From assembly GCF_007655135.1 (NCBI RefSeq), contig NC_045127.1, forward strand, positions 40,187,538-40,251,537: DNA of 64,000 bases, written 5' to 3'. Source of the DNA: Punica granatum (lineage: Eukaryota > Streptophyta > Magnoliopsida > Myrtales > Lythraceae). The notes beneath the pieces were generated by a model. The model made no database searches. It had not been told where the DNA came from and saw nothing but the letters and a program-made list of their open reading frames with translations. Shown piece after piece: positions 46,466-57,959 of this stretch. Every line of letters begins with the position of its first letter. The first letter of the stretch is position 1. The position numbers and the translations under genes were made by a program.

Positions 46466-48358
46466 TGTTAGTGATATGCCTTAGAGGCTAATTTATGTAT
46501 TTTGATAATTTATTTTATGGTAATAAAGTTTATTATATTATTCGTATATTGTTTATGTTTATTAGAATAAAGTCCTTAAAATATTTTGAATACTTCATTC
46601 TTAAGAGTTAAGAATATGAGTGACGAAGTAATTCGGTAAGAATATCTTTAAACTGGTCACGATCGTAGAAGACTTAACTGGACATTATTTCTCCAGATAG
46701 ATCGTCACTTTTGTCTGTTTCCATGATTAGTATACAGATACTAATGAAGATGGAGTAGTGAGTCTCATGCTATCTGATAACTGTTATCATGACAGATATG
46801 TGGATACTTATATGATAAATAGTCGAACGTGACGTGCAGATAATATTCATATGGTAATTTACTAATGTCAATGAATGTTTTCCAGATCGTATTAGTGCAT
46901 ATAGTTCTTAGACCTGAGATAAAACGCTATCTCAAGTATAGGTGATTAAGATTTGCTACTGCTAATATATTTGTACTTAACATGAATATTCCGCAGATAG
47001 TGGTCCTAGTTAGTTATACTTAGAGTTAGGTGTCCGATCAAGACAGGATTCACTAACCTGAATAAATAGGGAAAAGGTCCTCTGGATATGAGTTTTGTTC
47101 TGGATCGAGAAATCCTCGGCCGGGGTAGATAGACTCGAATAGAAAAGAGTTTATGTTCAAGTACTACAGATCTAAGAATGAAATTAGAGAGTCCATATAA
47201 TCAGCTATAGAGTTTGGCATTTACCGTACCTCTGGCTAGATCGAGATCTTGTAGTGAAGGGATTCAATGCATGGCATATATGATCAGAGGTTCATCAGAA
47301 TGTTTCAATTATGCATTTGTCATCATTTGGATTGTCACGATATGCTGCTAGGAGTCACTCGTAAACTTTGGGAACTAAAGGCATTTTGGGAATTATGTTT
47401 TTGGTTACAAAAAGAGTTTTTGGTAGTGTTAAATGAGTTGATACTATAATCACATTGCCATTTGATGATGAACCTAGTTAGTCACACACATTGAGCGTGT
47501 TTAAACTGAGAAAAGAATTAATTCTAATTAAGGAAGTTAATTAGGAATTAATTATCGAACGAGGCTTGCAATGTGGTTGCAACAGTGCTAGCACTTCCTG
47601 AAACCGAGTTCAATATCAAGGATAAATCTAATTAAGGAAATACGATAGTTTCCTTATTTGGAGAGTTTCTATAAATAGATTGTCTATTGATGGAAACTCG
47701 TGTCAAGGACTTATTTGATCTTTCTTTCTTACAACAAGGGCAAGTCATTGGATGACTTAAGTGTGAGGACTCATTTGTGATTTATTAATTAATGTGGATT
47801 AATTAATAATTGCATTTTAGTCCTTAGGGTAAAGATATATATAGATATGTTCTTACAGATAACCCTATAATGCAATCGATCATCAACTAATATTAGAGAG
47901 AAAGAGAGAAGGTTTCGACTGAGGCAATCAACAAGCAACTCAGCCACTCAAATCCCAAGGCTGGTTGGAGTTCTTTTCAGTTCCGGTTCGGCGCTTCGGT
48001 GTTGTCTTTGACGTCCTTGAAGAGATCCTTTCATTCCGTGACGATTCCGTTCAAGATCGGTGACCTAGATCGGAGTGTACGGGTCGAGAGGAGTCTAATC
48101 TCGGTGGAGACGTGCTCGTGTGAATGAACTAGAGACCGGACACTTGGACGGTTAGTTTGATCGACTCGAATTAACAAGGTTAGTATAAAAGTCTAAACTT
48201 TTCTTGTACATTCGATATGTGATGTTTTCTATTCGTTTAGAAGGCGATTCTTATGTCAAGATATGATCTTGAAGTTTTCGATTAAACGAGCATGCAATAA
48301 AAATTTGATTTTTACCGTAATTAACTTTTTCATTGCGCACTTGCTCAGTTTTCTAACA
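46466..48358 (+). repeat. 5' LTR of the Copia-type element
   Basis: TG...CA borders, complete. Its right boundary is set by the adjacent primer-binding site and by agreement with the end of the partial LTR at 50302. Confidence 0.85.
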
Positions 48359-48359
48359 G

Positions 48360-48372
48360 TGGTATCAGAGCC
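48360..48372 (+). other. primer-binding site (initiator tRNA-Met)
   Basis: TGGTATCAGAGCC is complementary to the 3' end of plant initiator tRNA-Met and lies one base after the LTR end. Confidence 0.9.
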
Positions 48373-48630
48373 ACCCTTCTAATCGATTATATACATGTTT
48401 TGTGCCTAATTTGGTGGTTGATTGTGATTTATTAAAGTGTTTGATAAATCGGTATTGAATCGGGTACGAGAAATCGTTTCTTGTAACCGGGTTTAGATCA
48501 CCGAACCGGTGATCTCTATCGGCTGAAAGGTCAGCTGCGAGATGGCCTTTACGTGGCCAGGAACAACCACAGCAGCTGGCTGCTGGACGGCCACAGAGTC
48601 TGAAAAGGTTGCAGTAATCACTGATGTCCT

Positions 48631-48670
48631 GGCGCGACCATTCGCGAATGGGCGCGACCGTTCGCGAATG
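48631..48670. repeat. two tandem 20-mers with palindromic core
   Basis: GGCGCGACCATTCGCGAATG and GGCGCGACCGTTCGCGAATG in direct succession. The core of the first is the perfect 12-bp palindrome CATTCGCGAATG. A degenerate third unit (GTTGCGACTGG) follows. GC-rich island in the leader of the Copia-type element. Confidence 0.85.
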
Positions 48671-49588
48671 GTTGCGACTGGACGCGGCTGTAAAGCGCGA
48701 GACTGGACATGGCTGTCCAGAACCGGCGCTCGTCGCGTAACGAGTAAATTTCGATATTTTCGAAAATAAGATTTTCGAAACAATTAATTACCAAAATTGT
48801 TTTTTCGTAAAATTTGATTTTATGAAATTGGATATTTGATATCCTATTCTAATGAGATTAGAGATTTGATATTTAATATCAAAAGAGATTTTGGAAGATA
48901 CACTAGGTATATGATATCTTGTATATTTTTCAAAATTGAAAATTTCCTAATATATGATATTCAGATATTTTGTAAAGAGTTACAAAATTGGCACGAAATT
49001 TATTTTCCTTTTATGCTATTAGTTTTCTTTTATAAATTTCAAGCATGATGTGTGATTATGGACTTTAGGAAATTTTCTTAATTCTTGTGGCTCTAGGATT
49101 AGGCTAATAGTAAGTCCATGATCATGCTTTTATCGACTCCGAATATATGTTTATGCATATGATGTGTGAATACGGATAATGTGCAAAGTGAAACCAAATA
49201 GTAATTAGGTCACCTAATAGAAAATCTTCCAAATTAAAATATTAAGTCGGGAATGGCACGAGGTTGCGAACCTCTGTCATGGCTTTCCGCCAAAGCATTC
49301 TCCAGAGAGTTTTAGTTTGTTTCGTTGTCGGTCGTGGACACACGGAGGCATGAGATAGACTAAGAGATCTTTTTTAATGAATGTTAAACATGTGATGTTT
49401 TAGATTGTCGATTACCAATAACGACAGGCACCTGAGGCAGTTGACATCTAGGGTTTGGTGGGTCAGACTTAACTATGTATGATGGACCAATAACGGCAGG
49501 CACCTGAGGTCCATAGTACGAGGAGCCGAATTAATTGAGCCATACATAGAGATGTATTAAACAAGAAGTTGTTCGCTTGTATTGAACA

Positions 49589-50302
49589 ATAGTTTCCTTA
49601 TTTGGAGAGTTTCTATAAATAGATTGTCTATTAATGGAAACTCGTATCAATGACTTATTTGATCTTTTTTTCTTACAACAAGGGCAAGTCATTAGATGAC
49701 TTAAGTGTGAGGACTCATTTGTGATTTATTAATTAATGTGGATTAATTAATAATTGCATTTTAGTTCTTAGGGTAAATATATATATAGATATGTTCTTAC
49801 AGTTAACTCTATAATGCAATCGATCATCAAACGATATTAGAGAGAAAGAGAGAAGATTTCGACTGAGGCAATCAACAAGCAACTCAGCCGCTCAAATCCC
49901 AAGGCTGATCGGAGTTCTTTTCAGTTCCGGCTCGGCCCTTCGGTGTTGTCTTTGACGTCCTTGAAGAGATCATTTCATTCCGTGACAATTCCGTTCGAGA
50001 TCGGTGACCTAGATTGGAGTGTACAGTTCGAGAGGAGTCTAATCTCGGTGGACACGTGCTCGTGTGGACGAACTAGAGACCGGACACTTGGACGGTTAGT
50101 TTGATCGACTCGAATCAACAAGGTTAGCATAAAAGTCTAAACTTTTCTTATACATTCGATATGTGATGTTGTTTATTTGTTTAGAAGGCGATTCTTATGT
50201 CAAGATATGATCTTGAAGTTTTCGATTAAACGAGCATGCAATAAAATTTTGATTTTTACCGTAATTAACTTTTTCGCTGCGCAGGTGCTCGGTTTTCTAA
50301 CA
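49589..50302 (+). repeat. truncated 3' LTR of the Copia-type element
   Basis: Matches the last 714 bp of the 5' LTR. The left border at 49589 is an abrupt junction with internal sequence. Confidence 0.85.
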
Positions 50303-50729
50303 ACATTTATATCGAAATTCGTGTAGGAGTACTTTTTGTTGAAAGTTGTCGAAATATCCTTATTGACTCAAGGTTTGAGGGATGATTATAACGAGAGTCA
50401 ACCTCCTTAAAGTGAGCATGAGGGTGAGCGATCCCACCCACGATAAGAAAAGCCGCTCCAATTCCTTTGCCTTGCATGGTGAGCTAAATTATCCTCGCAT
50501 AATAAATTTGAGCAAGAGTTTTGTTGATAAGGCGATTTCCATTAAGGGAGAATATCGTTATTCTTCCATGATCCTTGCCTATTGAAATCAACCATTAGGC
50601 AAAATGCCTTGCCACTTGGGAAAAGAATAAAAGAAAAGAAAAGTCCCATTATAGTGGCGCAAGATTTTGACATCCCATTTTGCCATAAACGGATCTTGAA
50701 ATGTTTCCCAATAAAAGAATTTCCTATGA
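50303..50729. other. spacer between the Copia-type element and giant LTR copy 4
   Basis: No gene recognised. Consecutive + strand frames here (50382-50585, 50582-50833) have no domain I know and the second enters the LTR. Confidence 0.35.
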
Positions 50730-53700
50730 TGTCAGCACCCCATTTTGGTTCACTAGTTCAAGCAATGCGTATCAACAGCTATTCAGCTTATGACTTGAGC
50801 ATTGATATAGAAGAAGGCTCGATAGAGCAGTGAGTCATTATTCATTCTCAAGTCAACAGAGACAAGCAGATGATTCAAGCGCACGACAAAAGAACTTCCA
50901 GGATCATCCAACGATATACAAAGCAAACAGAGAGCCTAAACAATATCCAAACCGCCATTTTCAGAATACAACGCCAACAGTGCTATTTTTCATCGGTTCA
51001 ATGGACCATCAGAAGATAGTCAATATTGGGTTTCAAAAATCCCTTGCGGTGCCAAACAGATGAAAAGTGTCACCAAACACATGTCGTAGATCATCTGCTC
51101 TATACAGAGCAATTTCCCGAATACAGAAAACTATTCAGAAGAAGTCCAAAAATTCCAGTTCATCAGACAAAAGCTAATGCCCGATGTCAGGCTCAGTTAA
51201 AACCCGCGGTTCTACAGATTATGAGCCTCACTTTAGATTGCTTCTCGGAAGTCATGTTGACTCCTCGAATGACTCCCTAATCACAGAAGAAGCATACATT
51301 TCAACGGAAATACATAACTAGAGACTGGTCTGACGAAATATCGGCAATTGAAGTTAGTTTTGCATTGTCCTGAAAATTGCAGCGGACAGACGCAATTGGT
51401 CAAATCAGACTGCATAATCCCTTTCAGTTTCCCAAGTGACCTCCGAGGAGTAGAAAAGGTCGTTTTCAATAGAAATCCATAATCGAATGTCCTTTTGGCA
51501 AAAACTTGACACCAGATGACTGGCCAACATAGTGCTAATTATCCCAAGGCTCAATGTGGAATCCTCATACTGAATTGCACAAACCATCTAGACCTCCAGA
51601 ATGGTTATAGAATGGTTCTCAATGCCCTTTGATAGTCCTTTGAGATCTGTTTTCGACAAACAGAGATCTTAGTGATCTCCGGATAGCCCAAGCAATTCAG
51701 GAAGCATTCTGAGAAATCTGGCTGCAGATTCATAGGACGTCTCTAGTCCCACATTTGCAATACCGGCTTAATAGTCAACTATTCAGTCTGAATGACAATG
51801 CATGTCAAAACGACCAACGCGGAATGCAGACATGAAATACGCTCTCAGAAACATTTAACTTTGCTCTAATCACCTGAAATGAGCAAAACGGACTTCCGAG
51901 CCTCATGACCACCCAAACACTTCTCATGCAAAATGACCGATCTTAGGCTCATCGGGATCATTTCCTCGCACACATTGTCGATACGTCGTTCTTTCGAATC
52001 ACGAAACTTGAACGCGTAACCGATCGATACCCGAGCTTTCCCGACTCATCTCCAAGCCATGTGGGACCCATGGCATCTTCCTCCCTCTTGCCAAAGCTAA
52101 GAAGAGCTGCCCCTCCCTTGTCATCTTCTTCATCAAGCCAAGAAGACAACTTGTCTTTGTCTTCCTCCTAAAATATATGTTTCTCTTCTTTACTCAACCA
52201 TCCACATCCATGCACTCAATGCTCTTAATCATACTCATTAATCCAAGCCTTAATTGCACTTTGCTTCACTAATCTTGTCATTAAGCATGCATATATATAG
52301 CCATAAAACATCATCAAGCAAGACACACACATTGCATCTTCTTCAAACTCAAACATTCAAGCAAACACTCTCAAAACCTCAGCAAAAACCGCAGCCTCCA
52401 TAGCAGCAAGCTCAGCCAACTCCAAGCAAAAAATCGAGAAAGAATTAAGTCGAGCTTTCGGCGACCACCTTCTCGACTTAACTTGGAATTCAACCAAACT
52501 TCATACCCCACCTATTTTGGACCCCCTGAGTCCATTCCCGTGGTTAGTTTCAGCATTTGAGGCCTCCAGCATATCGCTCCAGACATGTCCAGAATCGGGT
52601 CCCCTTCAAGCTTTTCCGGTTTCTAGGCGACCACCTTTCCGCCTTAACTTAGAACTCAACCAAACTTCATACCCCACATGTTTTTTACCTTATGAATCCA
52701 TTTTTGAAGTTAGTTTGGTCGTTTGAGGTTTGCAGCCCATCAAACCAAGACTTACCAGAAACAGGCAGTGTGGTGGCCTTCTCGGGTCACTTTTTGTTTC
52801 TATTGTTCTTGACCAAGCGAGTCATTCCAAGGCGCCAAGACCATCCAGCCACCTTCACACATGTCTTAGGAGGTCCCAGGAGTCGTGAGCCACCATGCAC
52901 AACCGACCATTTCAACCAAAGAGGCTGATTTGTCCCGACTGCCCAATCAGGTCAACCGTCCTGGATTGTCTTTACTTTTTCTTGCATATCGAGTCAACCT
53001 GAGGCTTTTCTTGTCAAAGGACCACCACAGTCACCTTCAGGGGTCTTTTAGGAGTCAGGAGCCACCGACCTTGCAGCCAAAGACCACCGGGAGCCTCTCG
53101 TAAAGCTGTTTCTTTATTGGGTGCCAGTCGGGTCTGTCTTTTTCTGACTAACCCCGACTTTGCTCTTGTTTTCGGAAAAATCTAAGTGTGCACTCCTCCC
53201 AAAATCATCGCAGGGGCGTTAAGCATCCTCTTGGGAATCCAACCAAACCGGCCTGACAGGCATAAGCTTTCCTGATCAATCGGAGTAGCCCTGACAAGCC
53301 GATCTGCCAGTCGGGTCGACTGTAACGAGTCACGTATGTTGCTTCAATGGGCAAAACCGACTTCTAGAAACCGATTTTTCGATTTTCCTTGACTTCTCCC
53401 GCATCCCAAGACTAGGTATAACCATTCCCAACTTAGAAAAGTTAGGACTTTTATGTTGTCTTGAATTTTGTGGGGCGATATGGCAATCCGAGACTGGTTC
53501 GCATGCAAAGTTGTCATTTTTATGCATTTTTATATCATATTGTGCACGTTTTCATCGTATAATGCGTTAAGCATGTCGGGAATGGGATATGGATGGTCTC
53601 CTTGCCACGATTTAAGTCGTTTCCTGAGTTTTATATTTTTCCCGCTTCCATGATGTCAGTACCATTTTATCGATTCCTTTAATATCATGTTTATGCATGC

Positions 53701-54229
53701 TTGTATGTTAAACATGTTTTTCGATACCATGACGGTACCGGCTTTCAAAACCATGTTATTTATCATGTTTAATGTTTTAGCATGCAAAAAATAGTCAGAG
53801 TCGGGTTAAAGACACTGCCTGAAACTCGAATCGGGTCAAGGAGGCTCACGGCCATCCTCAAGGGGAGAGAGCCGAGAGCTCCTTGACTTTATTCGAGTCA
53901 AGGACGGCATCTTTACCTTGATGGAATCCATTTCTCATATTTGGTGCAAATCGCATTTTCAATATTGTCGCAAACCGAGCATTGAAACGCCTTTTAAATG
54001 TTATTATTCAAGCAACGAGCATGGATTTGTGTATTGGAGACTTCTGCAAGTCCATTAGGGTCAGAGGGTAGTTTGGTCATTTTGACCAAATTTTCCTCGA
54101 CCTTCCTAGACTCATCTTCGTTGCCGAGTCACAAATCGTTTTTATCAAATTAAGCTTTTTGGGTGTTCAGACTCCATTTAAGTAGTAAATTCATGATCTA
54201 TCTGATTATCTGTAACCCGCACATTTAGC
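50730..54229 (+). mobile_element. giant LTR copy 4, truncated at 3.5 kb
   Basis: Starts TGTCAGCACCCCATTTTGG at 50730 and follows copy 5 base block by base block (for example AAAATCGGTT, CTTGCGGTGCCAAACAGATG at 51044 and 54545; ACTTAGAAAAGTTAGGACTT at 53427 and 57054) until GTAACCCGCACATTTA at 54227. There copy 5 starts. The 3' part of the LTR, which carries the GCGTGCGGG hairpin, is missing. Frames 50830-51280, 52517-53103 and 53330-53653 are not genes. Confidence 0.75.
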
Positions 54230-56257
54230 CGTCAGCACCCCTATTTTGGCTCACCAGTTCAAGAAAGGCGCATCAGCAGCAATCCGGGCCATGACTTGAG
54301 CTTTGATACGGAAGAAGACTCGATAGAGCAACAAATTGCTATTCATTCTCAGGTTAACAGAGACAGGCAGATGATTCAAACACACGACTGAAGAACTTAC
54401 AGAATCATCCAACGACATACAGAGCAAACAAAGAGCCTAAGCATCATCCAAACCGGCATTTTTAGAATATATCGCCGATAGTGCTATTTTTCGCTGGTTC
54501 ACTTGACCATCAGAAAATAGTCGATATTGGACTCCAAAAATCTCTTGCGGTGCCAAACAGATGAAAAGTGTCTTCAAACACTTTTCACAGATCATCTGTT
54601 CTATACAGAGCAATTTTCTGAATACAGACAATTTTTCAGTGGAAGTCCAAAAACGCCGGTTCATCCAAGAAAAGTTAATACCCGATGTCATATACAGTCA
54701 TACCCCGCAATTCTACAGATCACAAGCATCGCTTCAGATTGCTCCTCGGAAGTCACATAGACTCCTCGAATGACTCCCGAAGGCAGAACAAGCGTACCTC
54801 TCATCGGAAATGCATAACCAGATATTGGTTTGACGGAATATTGGCAAACAAAGTTAGCCATGCAATTGCCCCGAAAACTACAGCGGACATACGCAATTGG
54901 ACATATCAGACTGCATAATCCCTCTCAGTTTCCCAAATAACTTCCGAAGAGCAGAAAAGACCGTTTTCAATGTAAATTCATAACTAGAGGTCATTTTCAT
55001 GGAAACTTGACGCTTGATGGTTGGCCAACCCGGTGCTACTCATCCCAACGCTCAATGTGAAATCCTCAGACAGAATCTCACAACCCATCTAGGCCCTCAA
55101 AACAATGCTTTTAGGATTTCATATGCACTTTTTCAATCCTTCGGGGTCTGTTCTCAACGAACAAAGATCGCAACGATCTCTGGATCATCCAAGCATCTTA
55201 GAAAGCATTCTGAGAAATCCAGCTTCGGACTTCTAGGACGTCTCCGGCTTCACATTTGCAATACTGGCTTCAGGGTCAATTATTCAGTTTGATTGACAAT
55301 GCACGTCAAAATGACCAACGCAGAATGCAGACACGAGATGTGTATTCAGAAATGGCTAACTTTGCTCTGATCACCTAAAACGAGTAAAACCGGCTTCCGA
55401 GCTCAAAAACCACACAAGCATTCCTTTAGGCAAAATGGATTATTTTGGACTCGTTTGAACGGTTTTCGCATGCACAATGACAATTCGACGTTTGTATGAG
55501 CCACGAATCTTGAACACGTGATCAATGGAGACCCGAATTTCATCCTGACTCATCTCTAAGGCTCGTGGGACCCACGGATCAGCCCTAGCCTCTCCTTTTC
55601 CCTTCATGACCGATTTGTTCAAGGAAGAAGCCAAGTTGCATTTGTCTTCCTCTTCAAAATATCTAAGCGTTTGAAGACAACACTCCATCTTCATCAATGC
55701 TTCTTATCTTCCTCATTAATGCATTTTGAAGAAGTCTTCATCCCCATCGTCATTAGTAAATTTGAATCCCCCTAATCCTTGCCCTTAATTGCACTTTTCT
55801 TTCCTTAATTGCACTTAATCTTCACCTATATATTGCCCAAAAGTCATTAACTTAAACACACACCTTGAAGCACTCTCTCTCAAGCTTTCTCACTCTTCAA
55901 ATCCTCTTAAAAACTTGAAGAAAACTGCAGCAAGCTTCAGCAAGGAGAAAACCAAGCAAAACCTCAAGAACTTAAGTCGGAATCATGGTATTCACCATCC
56001 CGGTTTAAATCCAAACTTCACCAAACTTCATATCCCACATGTTTTCAACCCCCTCTATCCATTTGGGAGCTTATATTTTAAGTTTGAAGCCTCCAACCTA
56101 TCGGAATAGCCCATCACAGAATCGAACAGGTTTTGCCCCTTCTCGAGTCAAAACTGGCAACCCGGGTTTCACACCTTTTCGGGTCGGTTTGAACTATCAA
56201 AACCCATGAAATACCTCCCTACACGACCCTAGGGTGTCAAGGAGTCAAGAAATTCAG

Positions 56258-56294
<37 letters not shown>

Positions 56295-57959
56295 GCTGGT
56301 TTTAGCGCGGCATGAAGAAACATCCCGACTGCCCAGTATGGTCAAATTTTCTGGCTCACTTGCGATTTTCTTTGCAGATCGGGTCGATTCGAGGTTCTTT
56401 TCTTCGAACGAGAACCACATTCACCTCCAGGAGTCTCTTAGGAGTCGGGAGCCACTGACCTTGCGTCAAAATTCCATCGGGAGCCACTGTGGTGACGTCC
56501 GACCCGAAAACTGCTCAATATGGTCTATTTCTGGACGTGCTCTGTTTTCTGTGATCTTTGCAGGGCTATACGGATCACCTCGACAATTCTGGAACCACAC
56601 GACCACCATAGCCACTTCTGGGGGTCTCTTAGGAGTCGGGAGCCACTGACCTTGCGGCAAAGTACCTTCGGGTGCCTCCAGGAGACCGGTTTCTTTACCG
56701 ACTGCCAGTCGGGTCTGTTCTGGCCCGGTTGGGTCTGTTTTTGTTTTGCTGACCTGATTTTGCTCTTGATTTCCAGAAAATCTATGCATGCAATCCTCCC
56801 GAAACCACAGCAGGCACGTTAAGCATCCTCTTGGCTTTCCTAAGCAGTTGAGCACTCTCCAAAAAACCATCTGAGTTGCCCGAACAGACTTGTTTTCTTC
56901 TGGGTGCCTAATTGGGTCAGAAATTCCCAGTCGGGTCTGTTGTTGCCATTCGGGTCTGTGCAAGCAAAAACAGCCCAAACTCGACCCACCAACGGTCCAA
57001 CCCGAATTCTAACAGTCTCATCCCGCATCTCGGGACTAGGTATAACTATTCCCGACTTAGAAAAGTTAGGACTTTTACATTTTCGTTGTGTTTACGGAGT
57101 TATATGGCGTTTTTAGACATGTTTACTTGCAAGATCTCATTTGTATGCAATTTCCATGTTATATCATGCATATTTATCATCATATTACGTGTTACCACGT
57201 CGGGAAATGTTTAAATCGAAATCGAGGAGACCGATTTAAACTCGAATGACCAAAGAAGTTCACGGGTTCCCTTTGAGGCAAGGTAACCATGGCCCCTTTG
57301 TTGGTTCTTCGGGTTATAACCAGTTTCCTTGCCCCGATTTAAGTTGTTTCCCGAATTTTTATGTTTTCCTACATCCATGAAGTCGGTATCGTTTTATTGA
57401 TTTCATAAATAATGTGTTTGTGCATTCATGTATGTTTAAATGCATTTTTCAAACTCATAGCGATATCGGCTTTGTTAACTACGTATTATTTACCGTGTTT
57501 AACGTTTGAGCATGCGAGAAATAGTCGAAATTGGGTTAAAAAGACCGCTTGAAACCTGAAACGGGTCAAGGAAACCCACGGCTATTCCCAAGAGGAAAGA
57601 GCCAAGATTTTTTTCACCTCATTCGGGTCAAAAACGGCATCTTTACCTCGATGAAATCAATTTCTCAGATTTTGTGCAAAATTATAATTTCAATATCGTC
57701 GCAAATCTCGCAATAAAATGTCTTTAAAACATTGTTTTAAAGCAAAAATGCATGAATTCATGTATCGATGCCTCTTTCAGGGCCATTTGGATTTCGAGGG
57801 TATTTTGGTCATTTTGACCAAATTATCCTCGACCTTTCCCAGACCCGTCTTGGTCGTCGTGTCATGAATTGTTTTCATTAAATTAAGCTTTTCAGGTATT
57901 CAGACTTCATTTAGTGGAACAATTAATGATCTGTCTGATTGTTTGTAACCCGCACATTT

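Larger units (their letters stand above)
46466..50302 (+). mobile_element. Copia-type LTR retrotransposon with large internal deletion
   Basis: 5' LTR 46466-48358 (TGTTAGTGATATGCC...TTTTCTAACA, 1.89 kb) is followed at once by the primer-binding site TGGTATCAGAGCC (48360-48372, initiator tRNA-Met), the usual arrangement in plant Copia elements. The internal region to 49588 has no gag or pol and is mostly non-coding. A partial 3' LTR (49589-50302) matches 47645-48358 with roughly 40 differences by eye over about 710 bp, and ends TTTTCTAACA. A deletion thus removed the coding interior and about the first 1.18 kb of the 3' LTR, unless the element is an inherently non-coding derivative. No convincing 5-bp target-site duplication was found. 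The small frames at 47267, 48493 and 48836 are not genes. Confidence 0.85.

Noticed and set aside
48493..48783. 96-codon - strand ORF
   Set aside because: It arises from the GC-rich palindromic repeats in the Copia leader; the + strand reading is equally open, which points to composition rather than coding.
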